A stretch of 64,000 nucleotides of DNA from Sideroxydans sp. (GCA_024636935.1 JAGXGC010000035.1:20397-84396); one strand, 5' to 3'. Positions 26,656 to 35,701 are shown, counted from the stretch's first letter. Notes: generated by a model from the sequence alone, not told the origin. Translations and numbers: made by a program.

Positions 26656-26763
26656 GTCACACCGGCGAAGGCCGGTGTCCAGTTGATAGAACAAACAGTG
26701 CAACGCACTGACATAACGTCATATTCAATAAAATCGCTGGATACCGGCTTTCGCCGGCATGAC
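26656..26763 (+). repeat. REP-like palindrome pair (inverted)
   Basis: Two copies of an about 27-bp palindromic unit (core ACCGGCGAAGGCCGGT, flanked by GTCAT on one side and ATCCAG on the other) lie at 26656-26682 and, inverted, at 26737-26763. Three more copies are at 38838-39075. Such CCGGC-GAA-GGCCGG palindromes are widespread intergenic repeats in Proteobacteria; here they also separate two convergent genes. Confidence 0.8.
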
Positions 26764-26792
26764 GGCCTAATGGATCCGACCTACGAAGCCGT

Positions 26793-27287
26793 TCAGCGCG
26801 ACCAGCTCACCCGCAACAGGTTCTGGTCAGGGTTGTAGCGGTACTCCAGATCGCCTTGATAGGCCTTATGCAGCGCCTCGCCGATGCCCCGTGCCAGATG
26901 CATGTCGGTTGTGGTCACCATCAAACCGTCAGCGGTGTCCTCGATGTCCATGATGCGCTGCAAAGGGTATTGGGATTTTTCTTTACTTTCATGGTTGCTG
27001 ATCAGTTGCCGGATCTCATCCTCGTGTTCCGCTAGGAAATCACCGCTTAAAGCAAGAAAACCCGCAGGGAATTCGTCGCGAATGCGCATGCAGGCCGGGC
27101 ACACCACTTCTTGAGCGCCTGCTGGGGCATCCATCCATTGCCAGCCACCGCCATGGAACACTGCTCCGCAATCAGGGCAACGTGCTGGCTCAGCTGGTTT
27201 GCCTTTGCTCTGATAGCTGTCGTGTACGGCTTCCTGCATGAGTTGATCGCGCCGGACGAGCTTGAAGCCGGGTGGGTGCTTGGACAT
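26793..27287 (-). CDS. BCAM0308-like zinc-ribbon protein
   Basis: The 164-residue protein has two CxxC pairs (CPDCGAVFHGGGW, about residues 37-50, and CPACMRIRDEFPAG, about 68-82), which should bind one zinc as in NMD3-type ribbons. The C-terminal half (VTTTDMHLARGIGEALHKAY) is a mixed alpha/beta part. The pattern matches proteins called BCAM0308 family, whose function is unknown. It is followed on the same strand, upstream, by the small SAP-like gene, so both may form one unit. Confidence 0.75.
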   Translation of the reverse strand: MSKHPPGFKLVRRDQLMQEAVHDSYQSKGKPAEPARCPDCGAVFHGGGWQWMDAPAGAQEVVCPACMRIRDEFPAGFLALSGDFLAEHEDEIRQLISNHESKEKSQYPLQRIMDIEDTADGLMVTTTDMHLARGIGEALHKAYQGDLEYRYNPDQNLLRVSWSR

Positions 27288-27302
27288 GACGATCTCCTTC
27301 GT

Positions 27303-27500
27303 TTAGTTGCGGGTGGAAGTCTGGAGGCAATCCTGTCGCCAACTGCACATGGTTTGGTCGCACTGTCCATTTTTGGCACTAGCAAAACAGTCGAAATTAC
27401 CTTCGGCGTGCTGGATGGTGCGAACCAGTTCGATCTTGTACATGTGATCAGGTTTGATGCCGCGTGACTTGGCGATGTGGTGTATCTCTTGCATGTTCAT
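27303..27500 (-). CDS. Small SAP-like, cysteine-containing protein
   Basis: The 65-residue protein begins MNMQEIHHIAKSRGIKPDHM and continues to LVRTIQHAEG, the helix-turn-helix pattern of a SAP-type nucleic-acid-binding motif. A cysteine-rich end follows (FDCF, QCDQTMCSW, DC). Similar small proteins are common in betaproteobacteria. The start at 27500 is set by AAGGAGG at 27506-27512; a longer frame to 27542 has no such site. The 235 bp upstream of it contain no recognisable gene. Confidence 0.72.
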   Translation of the reverse strand: MNMQEIHHIAKSRGIKPDHMYKIELVRTIQHAEGNFDCFASAKNGQCDQTMCSWRQDCLQTSTRN

Positions 27501-27735
27501 GACACCCTCCTTGTTGGAAAGATTACGGTCATAAAACGGCACACTCAGTGAATACGAGTGCGATGGGGAAGGGTACTTTTATACCTATGACAATACGATT
27601 GCAATGACTATATTTGGATCTTATACATGGCGGGCGTTACAAGGCAGGCAGAGCCTCAAAGTGATCTTTTTGCTGGGGTGATTTGCCCCATCAGAAGAGC
27701 GATGTGGAGATGGAAAGCTGTTGCTGCCTAGAAGG

Positions 27736-28380
27736 CTAGGTAGCGGTGCGCAAAGTCAGTTTGAATAAGGCGCCGCCATCCGGTGCATTGGCTAGCGAGA
27801 CATCGCCGCCGCCGTGTGCTTCAGCCACCGCCTTGCACAAGGCCACACCCACACCGGTCGAGGGTGTGTTGTCGGAGGGATGGCCCAGTCCGGGGCCGTC
27901 GTCCTGCACACAGAACGTCACCGTGTCCGCGTCTTGCTCGAACCACAGCTTCACATTCCCTGCGGCATAACGCACGGCGTTGTTCAGCGCTGATTCGATG
28001 GCCATGCTGGTCAGGTACTCATCGAGTTGTACCGTGCCGCCATGCTTCACATCAGGTGCGATGCGGATGCGTGATTCATCCAGTTCCATCTCGAACGCAT
28101 GGCCATGCTTGCCGCTGGCGGAAGGGCTGACATCCAGCGTGTCTTGCAGTAATTCAGACAGATCGACTTCCACCAGATTCGGCTTGAGTCCGAACTGTTC
28201 GTATTTGTAGAGCGTGAGGAAAGAGACCAGCCGCTGTTTTAGTTCTACACAGCGCTGGTAAGCCTTCTGCGCTTCTTCCGGCATGCCCTTGTGATGGTTG
28301 AGCTGCTCCAGATCGGCTTCCAACAAGGCCAGCGAGTTCTTGATGTCGTGAATCACTAAGGTCGATAGCGCTTGTTGCAT
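27736..28380 (-). CDS. Short histidine kinase without sensor domain
   Basis: The 214-residue protein consists only of a phospho-acceptor helix and an ATPase domain. The H-box is VIHDIKNSLALLE (His11). The ATP site shows an N-box ESALNNAVRYA, a G1 box DDGPGL and a G2 box TGVGVALCKAVAEAHGG. With no input domain and no membrane segment, it is probably cytoplasmic and controlled through its partner. It starts 8 bp after the stop of the response regulator-TPR gene, so both are co-transcribed and likely form one signalling pair. Confidence 0.85.
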   Translation of the reverse strand: MQQALSTLVIHDIKNSLALLEADLEQLNHHKGMPEEAQKAYQRCVELKQRLVSFLTLYKYEQFGLKPNLVEVDLSELLQDTLDVSPSASGKHGHAFEMELDESRIRIAPDVKHGGTVQLDEYLTSMAIESALNNAVRYAAGNVKLWFEQDADTVTFCVQDDGPGLGHPSDNTPSTGVGVALCKAVAEAHGGGDVSLANAPDGGALFKLTLRTAT

Positions 28381-28388
28381 GAGGGTGC

Positions 28389-30062
28389 CTATAGCTGGTT
28401 ATAGAAGCGATAGAAGGCCATCACTTTTTCGTTGTGCGGCACCAGTTTGTCCAGCGTCGCCAGATACTGTTTCGCGCGTTCGTCTCTCTCTTCATCCATA
28501 CCTTCACGCTTCAGCCACAGCAGATGCAACTGCGCCGCAGCCAACAAGGCCTCGATGTTCTCGTCGTGGATCGCCAGCGCTTCGTTGACCTTCACCAATG
28601 CCTGCTCGAAATGCGCCTCGCGCATCTGTTTGTGTGCTTCATCCACCAGCGTCAATATCTTGCGTTGCCCCGCATCGATCACGTCATCCACCTGGTCGTG
28701 CCGGCCGGTGTCCTGCATTGACTTGGCCACATGGCGCGCGATGCGATGGCGCTCCTTGCCGCTGGATTGCACCGCTTGCGTCATCAACTTCAAGCCGAGG
28801 ATATCGTCGCCCAGTTTCAGCGCCGCCTTGCCGACCCGGTTCATCGCCGCACTGGTGTTGTTGTCTGCGGTGATCAAGCGCTGTGATCGTTCCAGCAATC
28901 GCTTCGCCGCCGCCTCGTCGCCGCTGTCGAAATAGGCCTGCGCCAGGATCGCATTCTTTGAGATGCCGAATTCATCACGCTCTGCATATTTGCGCGCACT
29001 CTTCTCGAGCGTGTGGATCGCACCCAGCGGATCGCCAAGGTCGGTCTGAATCTGCGCCAGCTCCAGATAGTCCTCCGGTTTTTCCGTGATGGAGCCGGTG
29101 GAAAGCTTGATAGCCGATTCGGAGAACTGTTTCGCGTCATCCAGCTTGCCTAGCAGGAATGCAGATTCGGCAGTGGTGCGGAAGCGCTTCGCTGTGGGCA
29201 ATATCTCGGCGGCGCGTGCCGCCATCTCGTGTGCACCTTCCTCGTCGTGCAGCTCCAAGCGTATCTTAGCCAGCAACTCGTATGCCGCCACATAACTCGG
29301 ATGGCTGGCGATGATCTCGCGTGCAGACTTCTCGGCCGCTTCCAGATCGCCGGACATATGCTGTGCCCGTGCAAAACCGATCTTCACCCAAGGCACGCTG
29401 TCATTCATCGCGAGTGCCTGCTGGTAGGTTTTGAGCATGTTTTCCACATCGTTCAGCACATGCAGTGCCTCGGCCTTCAGGCGCAAGGCCGCCATCTGCC
29501 AACGGTCGTTGCTTTCCAAGGCCAGCAGCTTGTCGCATTCGCTCACCACCTGTGCATAGTTTTGCGCATCCATCGCGATCAGCGCGGGCATCAGGAAGTT
29601 GCGGCGGTCGAACAGGCGCTCAAGGCGGGCGCGTAGTTTTTTCTCGGGGCAGGGCTTGAGGATGTAATCGTCCGGCGCGAATTCCGCCGCATTCGCCACA
29701 TAGGCGTATTCCGCCTCGGCGGTCACCATCACGAAGATGGTCATCGCACTCAGCTTGTGCTCATTACGCAGGAATTCGAGAAAGTGCTGGCCGGAGCTGG
29801 CGCGGTTCAGGTTGTAGTCACACAGAATCAGATCGAACTGGCGTATCTCAAGCTGGCGCAACGCCTCCTCGGCATTGGCTGCACACTTTGTCGAATTGAT
29901 GCCCATCCATTCCAGTTGCGAACGCAGTGCATGGCGCATCGCGCCCATGTCGTCGATCACCAAAGCGCTGAATTTATCGAACTGGAGGAACTCACCCTCG
30001 ACGGCCGGTTTCTTGCCGCCGATGATGTCGGCCATCGAGTTCGCGCCTGTTTTGTTCTGCAT
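28389..30062 (-). CDS. Response regulator with TPR output domain
   Basis: The 557-residue protein has an N-terminal receiver domain (about residues 30-150) with the acidic pair VIDD, phosphorylation site Asp82 in LILCDYNL and the conserved Lys136 in YILKPCP. The remainder is a long array of TPR-like helices (about 165-557), so the output is presumably protein-protein rather than DNA binding. It resembles the receiver-TPR proteins found in Pseudomonas and betaproteobacteria. The start at 30062 has an AAAGGGG site; a frame to 30146 has none. The sensor kinase gene follows directly. Confidence 0.85.
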   Translation of the reverse strand: MQNKTGANSMADIIGGKKPAVEGEFLQFDKFSALVIDDMGAMRHALRSQLEWMGINSTKCAANAEEALRQLEIRQFDLILCDYNLNRASSGQHFLEFLRNEHKLSAMTIFVMVTAEAEYAYVANAAEFAPDDYILKPCPEKKLRARLERLFDRRNFLMPALIAMDAQNYAQVVSECDKLLALESNDRWQMAALRLKAEALHVLNDVENMLKTYQQALAMNDSVPWVKIGFARAQHMSGDLEAAEKSAREIIASHPSYVAAYELLAKIRLELHDEEGAHEMAARAAEILPTAKRFRTTAESAFLLGKLDDAKQFSESAIKLSTGSITEKPEDYLELAQIQTDLGDPLGAIHTLEKSARKYAERDEFGISKNAILAQAYFDSGDEAAAKRLLERSQRLITADNNTSAAMNRVGKAALKLGDDILGLKLMTQAVQSSGKERHRIARHVAKSMQDTGRHDQVDDVIDAGQRKILTLVDEAHKQMREAHFEQALVKVNEALAIHDENIEALLAAAQLHLLWLKREGMDEERDERAKQYLATLDKLVPHNEKVMAFYRFYNQL

Positions 30063-30233
30063 CGAATTACGCCCCTTTGATCGCATTTGAAGTTCCGCAA
30101 CGTACATAGCGTCGCAGTAACGGCTGAATAATAACGAAAAACACATGGCCTGAAGGGTTTTTCTCGGTGAATCAAAACACGCTTTACGGTAAGCTACGCG
30201 CCTTCAGTCCCACACCCAAGAAAGCGCAATTAA

Positions 30234-31904
30234 ATGGCACAAGGTCAATATGTAATGTCCATGCTCCGCGTGAGCAAGATCGTTCCCCCCAAGCGTCAGA
30301 TCATCAAAGACATCTCCCTCAGCTTCTTCCCCGGCGCCAAGATCGGCCTGCTGGGTCTGAACGGCTCGGGTAAATCCACCGTGTTGCGCATCATGGCGCA
30401 GCAGGACAAAGAATACGACGGCGAGGTGCAGCACCTGCCCAACATGAAGATCGGTTACCTGCCGCAGGAACCGGTGCTCGACCCCACCATGACCGTGCGC
30501 CAAGAAGTCGAATCCGCCCTCGGCGAAGTGATGGAAGCGCAAGCCAAGCTGGACGCCGTGTACGCCGCCTATGCCGAAGAAGATGCAGACTTCGACGCAC
30601 TCGCCGCCGAGCAAGCGCGTCTGGAGAACATCCTCGCCGCTTCCGGCAGCGATACCGAACACCAGATGGAGATCGCCGCCGACGCGCTGCGTCTGCCCGA
30701 GTGGGATGCGGTGATCGGAAAACTTTCCGGTGGTGAAAAGCGCCGCGTCGCGCTGTGCAAACTGCTGCTGGAAAAACCGGACATGTTACTGCTCGACGAA
30801 CCCACCAACCACCTCGATGCAGAATCGGTGGAATGGCTGGAACAATTCCTCGTGCGCTTCCCCGGCACCGTAGTCGCCGTCACCCACGATCGTTACTTCC
30901 TCGACAACGCCGCCGAATGGATCTTGGAACTAGACTGTGGCCACGGCATCCCGTGGAAGGGCAACTACTCCAGCTGGCTGGAGCAGAAGGGCGAGCGACT
31001 GGCACAAGAACAGAAGCAACTCGACGCGCATTCGAAAGCGATGAAGCAAGAATTGGAATGGGTACGTCAGAACCCCAAAGCGCGTCAGGCCAAATCCAAA
31101 GCACGTATCGCACGCTTCGAAGAACTGAACTCGCAAGAACACCAAGCGCGTAACGAAACGCAAGAAATCTTCATCCCCGTCGGCGAACGTCTGGGTAACG
31201 AAGTCATCGAATTCGAGAACGTCAGCAAAGCCTACGGCGACCGTCTGCTCATCGACGACCTCAGCTTCAAGATCCCGCCCGGCGCCATCGTCGGCATCAT
31301 CGGCCCCAACGGTGCCGGTAAATCCACACTGTTCCGCATGATCACCGGCAAAGAGACACCGGACAGCGGCACCGTCAAGATCGGCCAGACCGTGAAGATC
31401 GCCCACGTAGACCAAGCGCGTGATTCACTCGAAAGCGACAAGACCGTGTTCGACGCCATCTCCGGCGGCAACGACATCTTGACCGTGGGCAAATACGAAA
31501 CCCCGGCGCGCGCCTACATCGGTCGCTTCAACTTCAAAGGTGGCGACCAAGCAAAACTCGTCGGCCAACTATCCGGTGGTGAACGCGGCCGTCTGCACTT
31601 GGCGCAAACACTCATCGCAGGCGGCAACGTACTGCTGCTAGACGAACCCTCCAACGACCTCGACGTGGAAACCCTGCGCGCACTGGAAGATGCCTTGCTG
31701 GAGTTCGCCGGCTGCGTCGCCGTCATCTCCCACGACCGCTGGTTCCTAGACCGTATCGCCACCCACATCCTCGCCTGCGAAGGTGATTCCAAGTGGACGT
31801 TCTTTGATGGTAACTATCAGGAATATGAAGCGGACAAGCGCAAGCGTTTGGGTGAAGAAGGCGCGAAGCCTAAGAGGATTCGGTATAAGCCGATTAGCCG
31901 GTGA
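30234..31904 (+). CDS. ettA: Energy-dependent translational throttle protein EttA (ABC-F)
   Basis: The 556-residue cytoplasmic ABC-F ATPase binds the ribosomal E site and gates entry into elongation according to ATP/ADP ratio. It has two ABC domains: Walker A GLNGSGKST (41-49) with LSGGEKRRVAL, and GPNGAGKST with LSGGERGRLHL. Between them is the charged linker (about 240-300, WVRQNPKARQAKSKARIARFEEL). The start MAQGQYVMSMLRVSKIVPPK and the end RIRYKPISR are typical of EttA, as is the length. Confidence 0.95.
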   Translation: MAQGQYVMSMLRVSKIVPPKRQIIKDISLSFFPGAKIGLLGLNGSGKSTVLRIMAQQDKEYDGEVQHLPNMKIGYLPQEPVLDPTMTVRQEVESALGEVMEAQAKLDAVYAAYAEEDADFDALAAEQARLENILAASGSDTEHQMEIAADALRLPEWDAVIGKLSGGEKRRVALCKLLLEKPDMLLLDEPTNHLDAESVEWLEQFLVRFPGTVVAVTHDRYFLDNAAEWILELDCGHGIPWKGNYSSWLEQKGERLAQEQKQLDAHSKAMKQELEWVRQNPKARQAKSKARIARFEELNSQEHQARNETQEIFIPVGERLGNEVIEFENVSKAYGDRLLIDDLSFKIPPGAIVGIIGPNGAGKSTLFRMITGKETPDSGTVKIGQTVKIAHVDQARDSLESDKTVFDAISGGNDILTVGKYETPARAYIGRFNFKGGDQAKLVGQLSGGERGRLHLAQTLIAGGNVLLLDEPSNDLDVETLRALEDALLEFAGCVAVISHDRWFLDRIATHILACEGDSKWTFFDGNYQEYEADKRKRLGEEGAKPKRIRYKPISR

Positions 31905-31918
31905 TGAGAGATGATGAA

Positions 31919-31952
31919 GCGCTGTTTACTTCAGTTAATTTGTAAACGGCGC
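31919..31952 (+). terminator. Stem-loop between ettA and the DUF5677-like gene
   Basis: GCGCTGTTTAC pairs with GTAAACGGCGC (11 bp, one G-T) around a 12-nt loop, starting 14 bp after ettA and ending 10 bp before the next ATG. The T-run is weak (GAGTTTAATT), so it may be a terminator or a leader structure. Confidence 0.5.
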
Positions 31953-31962
31953 GAGTTTAATT

Positions 31963-32778
31963 ATGAGCGACCTATCCGATAAATCCAGCGCATCCTTTAA
32001 GGATAGTGGCTACTTGTCAGATATGGAGTCTTGGCGCTCAAGAATCAGAGTGAATCATCCACTCTGGTTTGCACTAGTACAAGAAATTAGTAGCGCAGGG
32101 ATGAACATTCTTCAAGATGCTCGTCCATCGAAGACCGATGATCAACAACTCTTAGTCGTATTGCTTCATGCACGCGCATTGCAGTCGTTTCAGGCTAGTT
32201 TATTGCTGGCAGAGCGAGGGTTGATTTCAGATGCTCGGACGTTATCTAGGTGTGTTTGGGAAGATGCCTTTTGCATTGGGGCTTTATGTGAAAAGCAGCA
32301 AGAGTATTTAGGTAAATTTGAAACTAAGCATCAAAAACATCGGCACGGGGTCGCCAATGCATTTCTTAATAAAGATAACTTGCGCAACGGACTCTCGGTC
32401 GAGAGTATTGAAAAGCTTCACAAGGTTGTAGACGAGACAAAGGATGCAAAAGATAGTTGGAAGTGGGACCAAGTCGCTCACGATGCAGGGATGGGCGCAC
32501 TCTATGACACTCACTACCGGAATTTATCGAGCGATGCCGCGCACCCCACACTCGAATCGTTAACACGCCATGTCGAAACTGACATTGAAGGAAATATTAC
32601 CCAAATGAGCTGGCTGCCGAACGAGACAGACTTGGACGACACACTCGCTGTCGCTTGCGCGGCCTATCTTTGTGCTGCCGTACGCACAGCAGAGCTATTT
32701 CACTTTTCTGATATTGAGGAAAAATTACAACAATTGACTAGAAGGTATGTGGAATTATCAAAAGGGTCTTTGACGTAG
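31963..32778 (+). CDS. DUF5677-like hypothetical protein
   Basis: The 271-residue protein is all-helical and cytoplasmic by appearance. The segments LLHARALQSFQASLLLAERGLISDARTLSRCVWED and HYRNLSSDAAHPTLESL recall the DUF5677 group. Those proteins share an Arg-rich helix and a late His, are of unknown function and are often found near mobile or defence genes. Its base composition is more AT-rich than ettA and codon choice differs, which suggests transfer. No clear ribosome-binding site precedes the ATG; the upstream hairpin ends 10 bp before it. Confidence 0.6.
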   Translation: MSDLSDKSSASFKDSGYLSDMESWRSRIRVNHPLWFALVQEISSAGMNILQDARPSKTDDQQLLVVLLHARALQSFQASLLLAERGLISDARTLSRCVWEDAFCIGALCEKQQEYLGKFETKHQKHRHGVANAFLNKDNLRNGLSVESIEKLHKVVDETKDAKDSWKWDQVAHDAGMGALYDTHYRNLSSDAAHPTLESLTRHVETDIEGNITQMSWLPNETDLDDTLAVACAAYLCAAVRTAELFHFSDIEEKLQQLTRRYVELSKGSLT

Positions 32779-32802
32779 AGTTAAATTAACAAATAGGCGC
32801 TG

Positions 32803-32892
32803 TATCGCAATAGCTTCAAAACATCGCCCGCAAGGGCGATGTTTGTTTTCAGTCTAACGAAATCACTTACTGAATTAGCCCCGTGTACAGAA
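32803..32892 (-). pseudogene. Relic 1 of the 3' end of the Na/Ca-exchanger gene
   Basis: The stretch aligns with the region around the stop codon of the exchanger gene (37759): the same terminator hairpin, similar bases up to the stop, then on the reverse strand codons reading LYTGLIQ-stop against LYAGLIQ-stop in the intact gene. Similarity is lost beyond 32892. The exact limits are uncertain because the copy is degenerate. Confidence 0.65.
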
Positions 32893-33110
32893 ATCATCTG
32901 TACGCTGCGTCGAGGACAGCATCGTCAAGGCGCGGGTTGCGCAGCATCCAGATGCTGAGAATTTCTTTATGGTCATGGCTTGAAAGCCTTTATGTAATGA
33001 GAGTGAAGGAATTATTGGAGTGATATGGGGTCAGCATCGCATTACCTTCTCAGCCTTATCCACAAAAAAACAATTCGATGCTGTCCTCTTTGATTTTCTT
33101 GACCGAAAAA

Positions 33111-33130
33111 AAAGCGTCTGCGGGCGCTTT
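33111..33130 (-). terminator. Bidirectional terminator at the RNase H-like gene
   Basis: AAAGCGTC pairs with GGCGCTTT around a TGCG loop, flanked by A-run and T-run on either side. It sits at the 3' end of the reverse-strand RNase H-like gene. Confidence 0.8.
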
Positions 33131-33132
33131 TT

Positions 33133-33576
33133 TTATTTCCGCTTGCGGGGTTTTTCGGGAGTTCGCGTAGGCAGCCCAAAGGCGCTGCGGGAAAGATAGT
33201 CTGCCTCTGTATTGCGGTGCTGCGGAATCCAGCGTAACTCGAATTGGTCAAAACACTTTATCTGCGAGCGGATTTCGGCGAATAAGGGGGCGAGGCGGGC
33301 AGCTTCGGTGCTACTGGCATTTTGCGCGAGGCGCACGACGACGTCGCTATCGCAGTGAATGAGCAAGGCGCTGGCTTGCAGTGTACGTGCCAGTTGCAGG
33401 GCGGCCAGCAGGGCGCGGGCTTCGGCTTCGTTGTTGCAGCCGCTGTGCGGGCTGCGTTGCGAGAGTTCGTGGCGGCTACCATCCGGCCCCAGCAGGAGGG
33501 CTCCGAGGCCGATATGGCCGGGGTTAGGGCGGGCGCAGCCATCGCACCAAGCTTGCCAGAGATGCTCTTCGTTCAT
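33133..33576 (-). CDS. RNase HI-like protein (reverse-transcriptase-like RNase H fold)
   Basis: The 147-residue protein has the RNase H fold with all four acidic residues in the expected order: Asp12 (WCDGCARPNPG), Glu50 (NNEAEARALLAAL), Asp76 (HCDSDVVV) and Asp126 (RNTEADYLSR). It belongs to the group of RNase HI homologues lacking the basic handle. It should cut RNA in RNA/DNA hybrids. The ATG at 33576 is chosen; a GTG two codons upstream is equally possible, and neither has a good ribosome-binding site. It lies between two relic copies of the exchanger 3' end. Confidence 0.82.
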   Translation of the reverse strand: MNEEHLWQAWCDGCARPNPGHIGLGALLLGPDGSRHELSQRSPHSGCNNEAEARALLAALQLARTLQASALLIHCDSDVVVRLAQNASSTEAARLAPLFAEIRSQIKCFDQFELRWIPQHRNTEADYLSRSAFGLPTRTPEKPRKRK

Positions 33577-33670
33577 GCCCACATGGTAGCGAGCAAGGCG
33601 GTGTTTGTGCTGATTTTGTGCTGATAAAAAGGAATCAAAAAATTAAAGGGGGCAGGTTCGAATTGATTTC

Positions 33671-33883
33671 AGAATCAATGGGGCCAGCATCGCAATAGTT
33701 TTCCAAACATCGCCCGCAAGGGCGATGTTCGTTTCTAGGCCAACGATCTCGCTTACTGGATGAGTCCGGCGTACAGGAAGTAGCCGTAGCTAGCGACGCG
33801 TGCGCCACCACCGATGCGCGGGATACGCCCGAGGATGCCGATGGAGAGGAAGTGCACCAGCCCGGCCCCAAGGATGATGTGGG
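33671..33883 (-). pseudogene. Relic 2 of the 3' end of the Na/Ca-exchanger gene
   Basis: About 210 bp align closely with 37677-37889, covering the terminator region, the stop codon (33753-33755) and about 42 codons. On the reverse strand the frame is intact and reads ILGAGLVHFLSIGILGRIP to YGYFLYAGLIQ-stop. In those 42 codons I count seven base differences, of which five are silent, so the fragment derives from a copy that was under selection rather than from slow decay of a duplicate. Similarity stops abruptly at about 33883. Confidence 0.85.
33707..33728 (-). terminator. Terminator hairpin of relic 2
   Basis: ACATCGCCC and GGGCGATGT form a perfect 9-bp stem with a GCAA loop. It is the same hairpin as at 32821-32842 and 45960-45981. 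Confidence 0.7.
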
Positions 33884-33923
33884 TGGGAACCGAGGTCTGT
33901 TCCCCACTATTTACACTACTGAT

Positions 33924-34952
33924 TTACATCAGCCAGCGTTTTTTCATCATTAGGTAAGAAAGATAAAGCAGCAGCGTTCCCAACAGAATCAGGTAGCTCC
34001 AGTCAAAAAACATATTCGTCCATTGGCCGTCTTCAAGCAGTATCTTTTGAAGCGGGTCATAAAGTTGGTAGGACGGCAGGAAGGGGGCGATGGAGGATAG
34101 TTTTTGCGAGACATCGGACATCGCTGTCGGCAGCAAGTGTGGCAAATAAAAGATAACGCCCAATGTTCTTGCGCTGGCCTGATTGCGGCACAGAAAACCC
34201 AGGAATATCCCGTAGGCGCTGAAACAAAAACTGCCTGCGAGGATGAAGGCGACATAGTCGGTGAGGGGTACCGGGCCGAATTGCCCCAGCATATGGAGAA
34301 ACAGCAGCGCGATGATGGTCAGGGACATGCCCAGAATCAATTTGGCGATCAGCCATTGAATCTCGGTTATCGGGGTCTGGAGCAGCGCTAAAAGCAATTT
34401 CTTTTCTTTTTCCTCGGCGACTTGCGCAGGAAGAATGATGAAGCCGACGAGCAGAACCAGCATCATGATCCAGGTCGGCAAAGTCTGTCGTTGAAAGCCA
34501 CCTTCGTGCAGTGAGTTGATTTCGGTGATCCAATCCGGCCCACTTCGTTCGGCCGCTTTTTGCAAGGCCGAGAAACTCCGCACCACGGCTATGGTATGCA
34601 GGGAGTCCTTTTTCAAGACCAGAAGTGCAAGGCCGCCGTTTACTTTTTCATTTCCCGTCAGCATCCCGTCTATCTTTCGGCCTTTCAGCAGACCGACGCC
34701 TTCGTCTTCGTTTTGCACCCATGTCACTTCAATGAGTTTTGTTGCCTTGATGCTGCCGGTGATCTCGGGTGAATAGGCGTAATTCTGTATGAGTCCGATT
34801 TTTATTTTGCTTGCTTCCGCATTGGTTCCGTCTATCAGGTTTAAGGATGCGAATATGAATAGTGGAATAAACAGGATCAGAAAGAAGGTCTTGTTTTTGT
34901 ATGCGATGGCGAGGTCGTTGAATACCAGTACCAGAATATTTTTCATCATCAT
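33924..34952 (-). CDS. ABC-2 type exporter permease
   Basis: The 342-residue membrane protein has the ABC-2 layout: an N-terminal helix (about residues 20-40), a large extracytoplasmic domain (about 45-165) and a block of five or six helices to the C-terminus. The segment EEKEKKLLLALLQTPITEIQWLIAKL before the second block is typical of ABC-2/NatB permeases. With the overlapping ATPase gene upstream it forms a two-component exporter. The substrate is not evident. The start overlaps the ATPase stop by 4 bp (ATGA). Confidence 0.85.
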   Translation of the reverse strand: MMMKNILVLVFNDLAIAYKNKTFFLILFIPLFIFASLNLIDGTNAEASKIKIGLIQNYAYSPEITGSIKATKLIEVTWVQNEDEGVGLLKGRKIDGMLTGNEKVNGGLALLVLKKDSLHTIAVVRSFSALQKAAERSGPDWITEINSLHEGGFQRQTLPTWIMMLVLLVGFIILPAQVAEEKEKKLLLALLQTPITEIQWLIAKLILGMSLTIIALLFLHMLGQFGPVPLTDYVAFILAGSFCFSAYGIFLGFLCRNQASARTLGVIFYLPHLLPTAMSDVSQKLSSIAPFLPSYQLYDPLQKILLEDGQWTNMFFDWSYLILLGTLLLYLSYLMMKKRWLM

Positions 34953-35629
34953 GAGTACAGCTCTTGATGGATATCAGATTGAAAATATTCCTGTGGTGAT
35001 CCGTCGAAGATCAGGCAGCCTTCGTGCAGCACAAGGATGCGCGTCGCGAGGTTTCTGATCTCTTCAGGACGATGGGAGGTGAAGATGATGGTTTTTCCTG
35101 CGTCATGCATCTTGTTCAGCAGGTGGTAGATCTCGCGGGTCATCTCGAAGTCCAGGCCGGATGTTGGCTCGTCCAGAATGAGCACCTCAGGATCCGACAA
35201 TAGCGCGCGACCGATGTTCACCCTTTGCTTCAATCCTTTTGAGAGTGTCTGTACTTTGCTTTTTCGAAATGGCTGCAGATCGAATTCGCTCAGAATCTCT
35301 TCTACCCGCAGAAAAGGGATTCGAGAAAGGAGGGCGAAGAGTTTGAGGTTATAAGCAACGGAGAAGAAGTCGAACAGGTTGGGGTCTTCCGGAATGAAGC
35401 CCACGCTCCTGACAACCGCTGCCCGGTTCTTCAGATCAATACCGTCGATCATGACGTGACCGCCGTCCGGAAGTATCCAGTTCGCCAGCATTTTCAGCAG
35501 GGTGGACTTACCGGCACCGTTATGTCCGACAATGGCGATCAATTCGCCTTTGTCTACATCAAAGCTGGTCGGCTTAAGGCCTCGTTTTTGATCATAGAGT
35601 TTTGCAATATTGCGAATTTCAAGCTGCAT
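34949..35629 (-). CDS. ABC exporter ATP-binding protein
   Basis: The 226-residue ATPase has Walker A GHNGAGKST (residues 35-43), the signature LSKGLKQRVNIGRALL, Walker B LILDEPTSGLD and the switch His in FTSHRPEE. It resembles NatA/CcmA-type importers-exporters and energises the permease encoded directly downstream. The position between exchanger relic 2 and the AsmA-like gene places it in the accessory patchwork. Confidence 0.9.
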   Translation of the reverse strand: MQLEIRNIAKLYDQKRGLKPTSFDVDKGELIAIVGHNGAGKSTLLKMLANWILPDGGHVMIDGIDLKNRAAVVRSVGFIPEDPNLFDFFSVAYNLKLFALLSRIPFLRVEEILSEFDLQPFRKSKVQTLSKGLKQRVNIGRALLSDPEVLILDEPTSGLDFEMTREIYHLLNKMHDAGKTIIFTSHRPEEIRNLATRILVLHEGCLIFDGSPQEYFQSDIHQELYS

Positions 35630-35701
35630 AAGTTGTCGCTCTATCGTTGATAGTATTTTCGTGCGCGTCAGTTGTGCAGCTCAATCCATATTCTCGGGAC
35701 G

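Larger units (their letters stand above)
32779..33132 (+). other. Intergenic stretch with exchanger relic and terminators
   Basis: No gene is visible in this 354-bp stretch. It holds the hairpin ACATCGCCC-GCAA-GGGCGATGT (32821-32842), a short relic of the exchanger 3' end (32866-32889), a GGGTCAGCATCGCA motif (33029-33042) also seen next to the other copies, and a terminator at 33111-33130. Confidence 0.7.
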
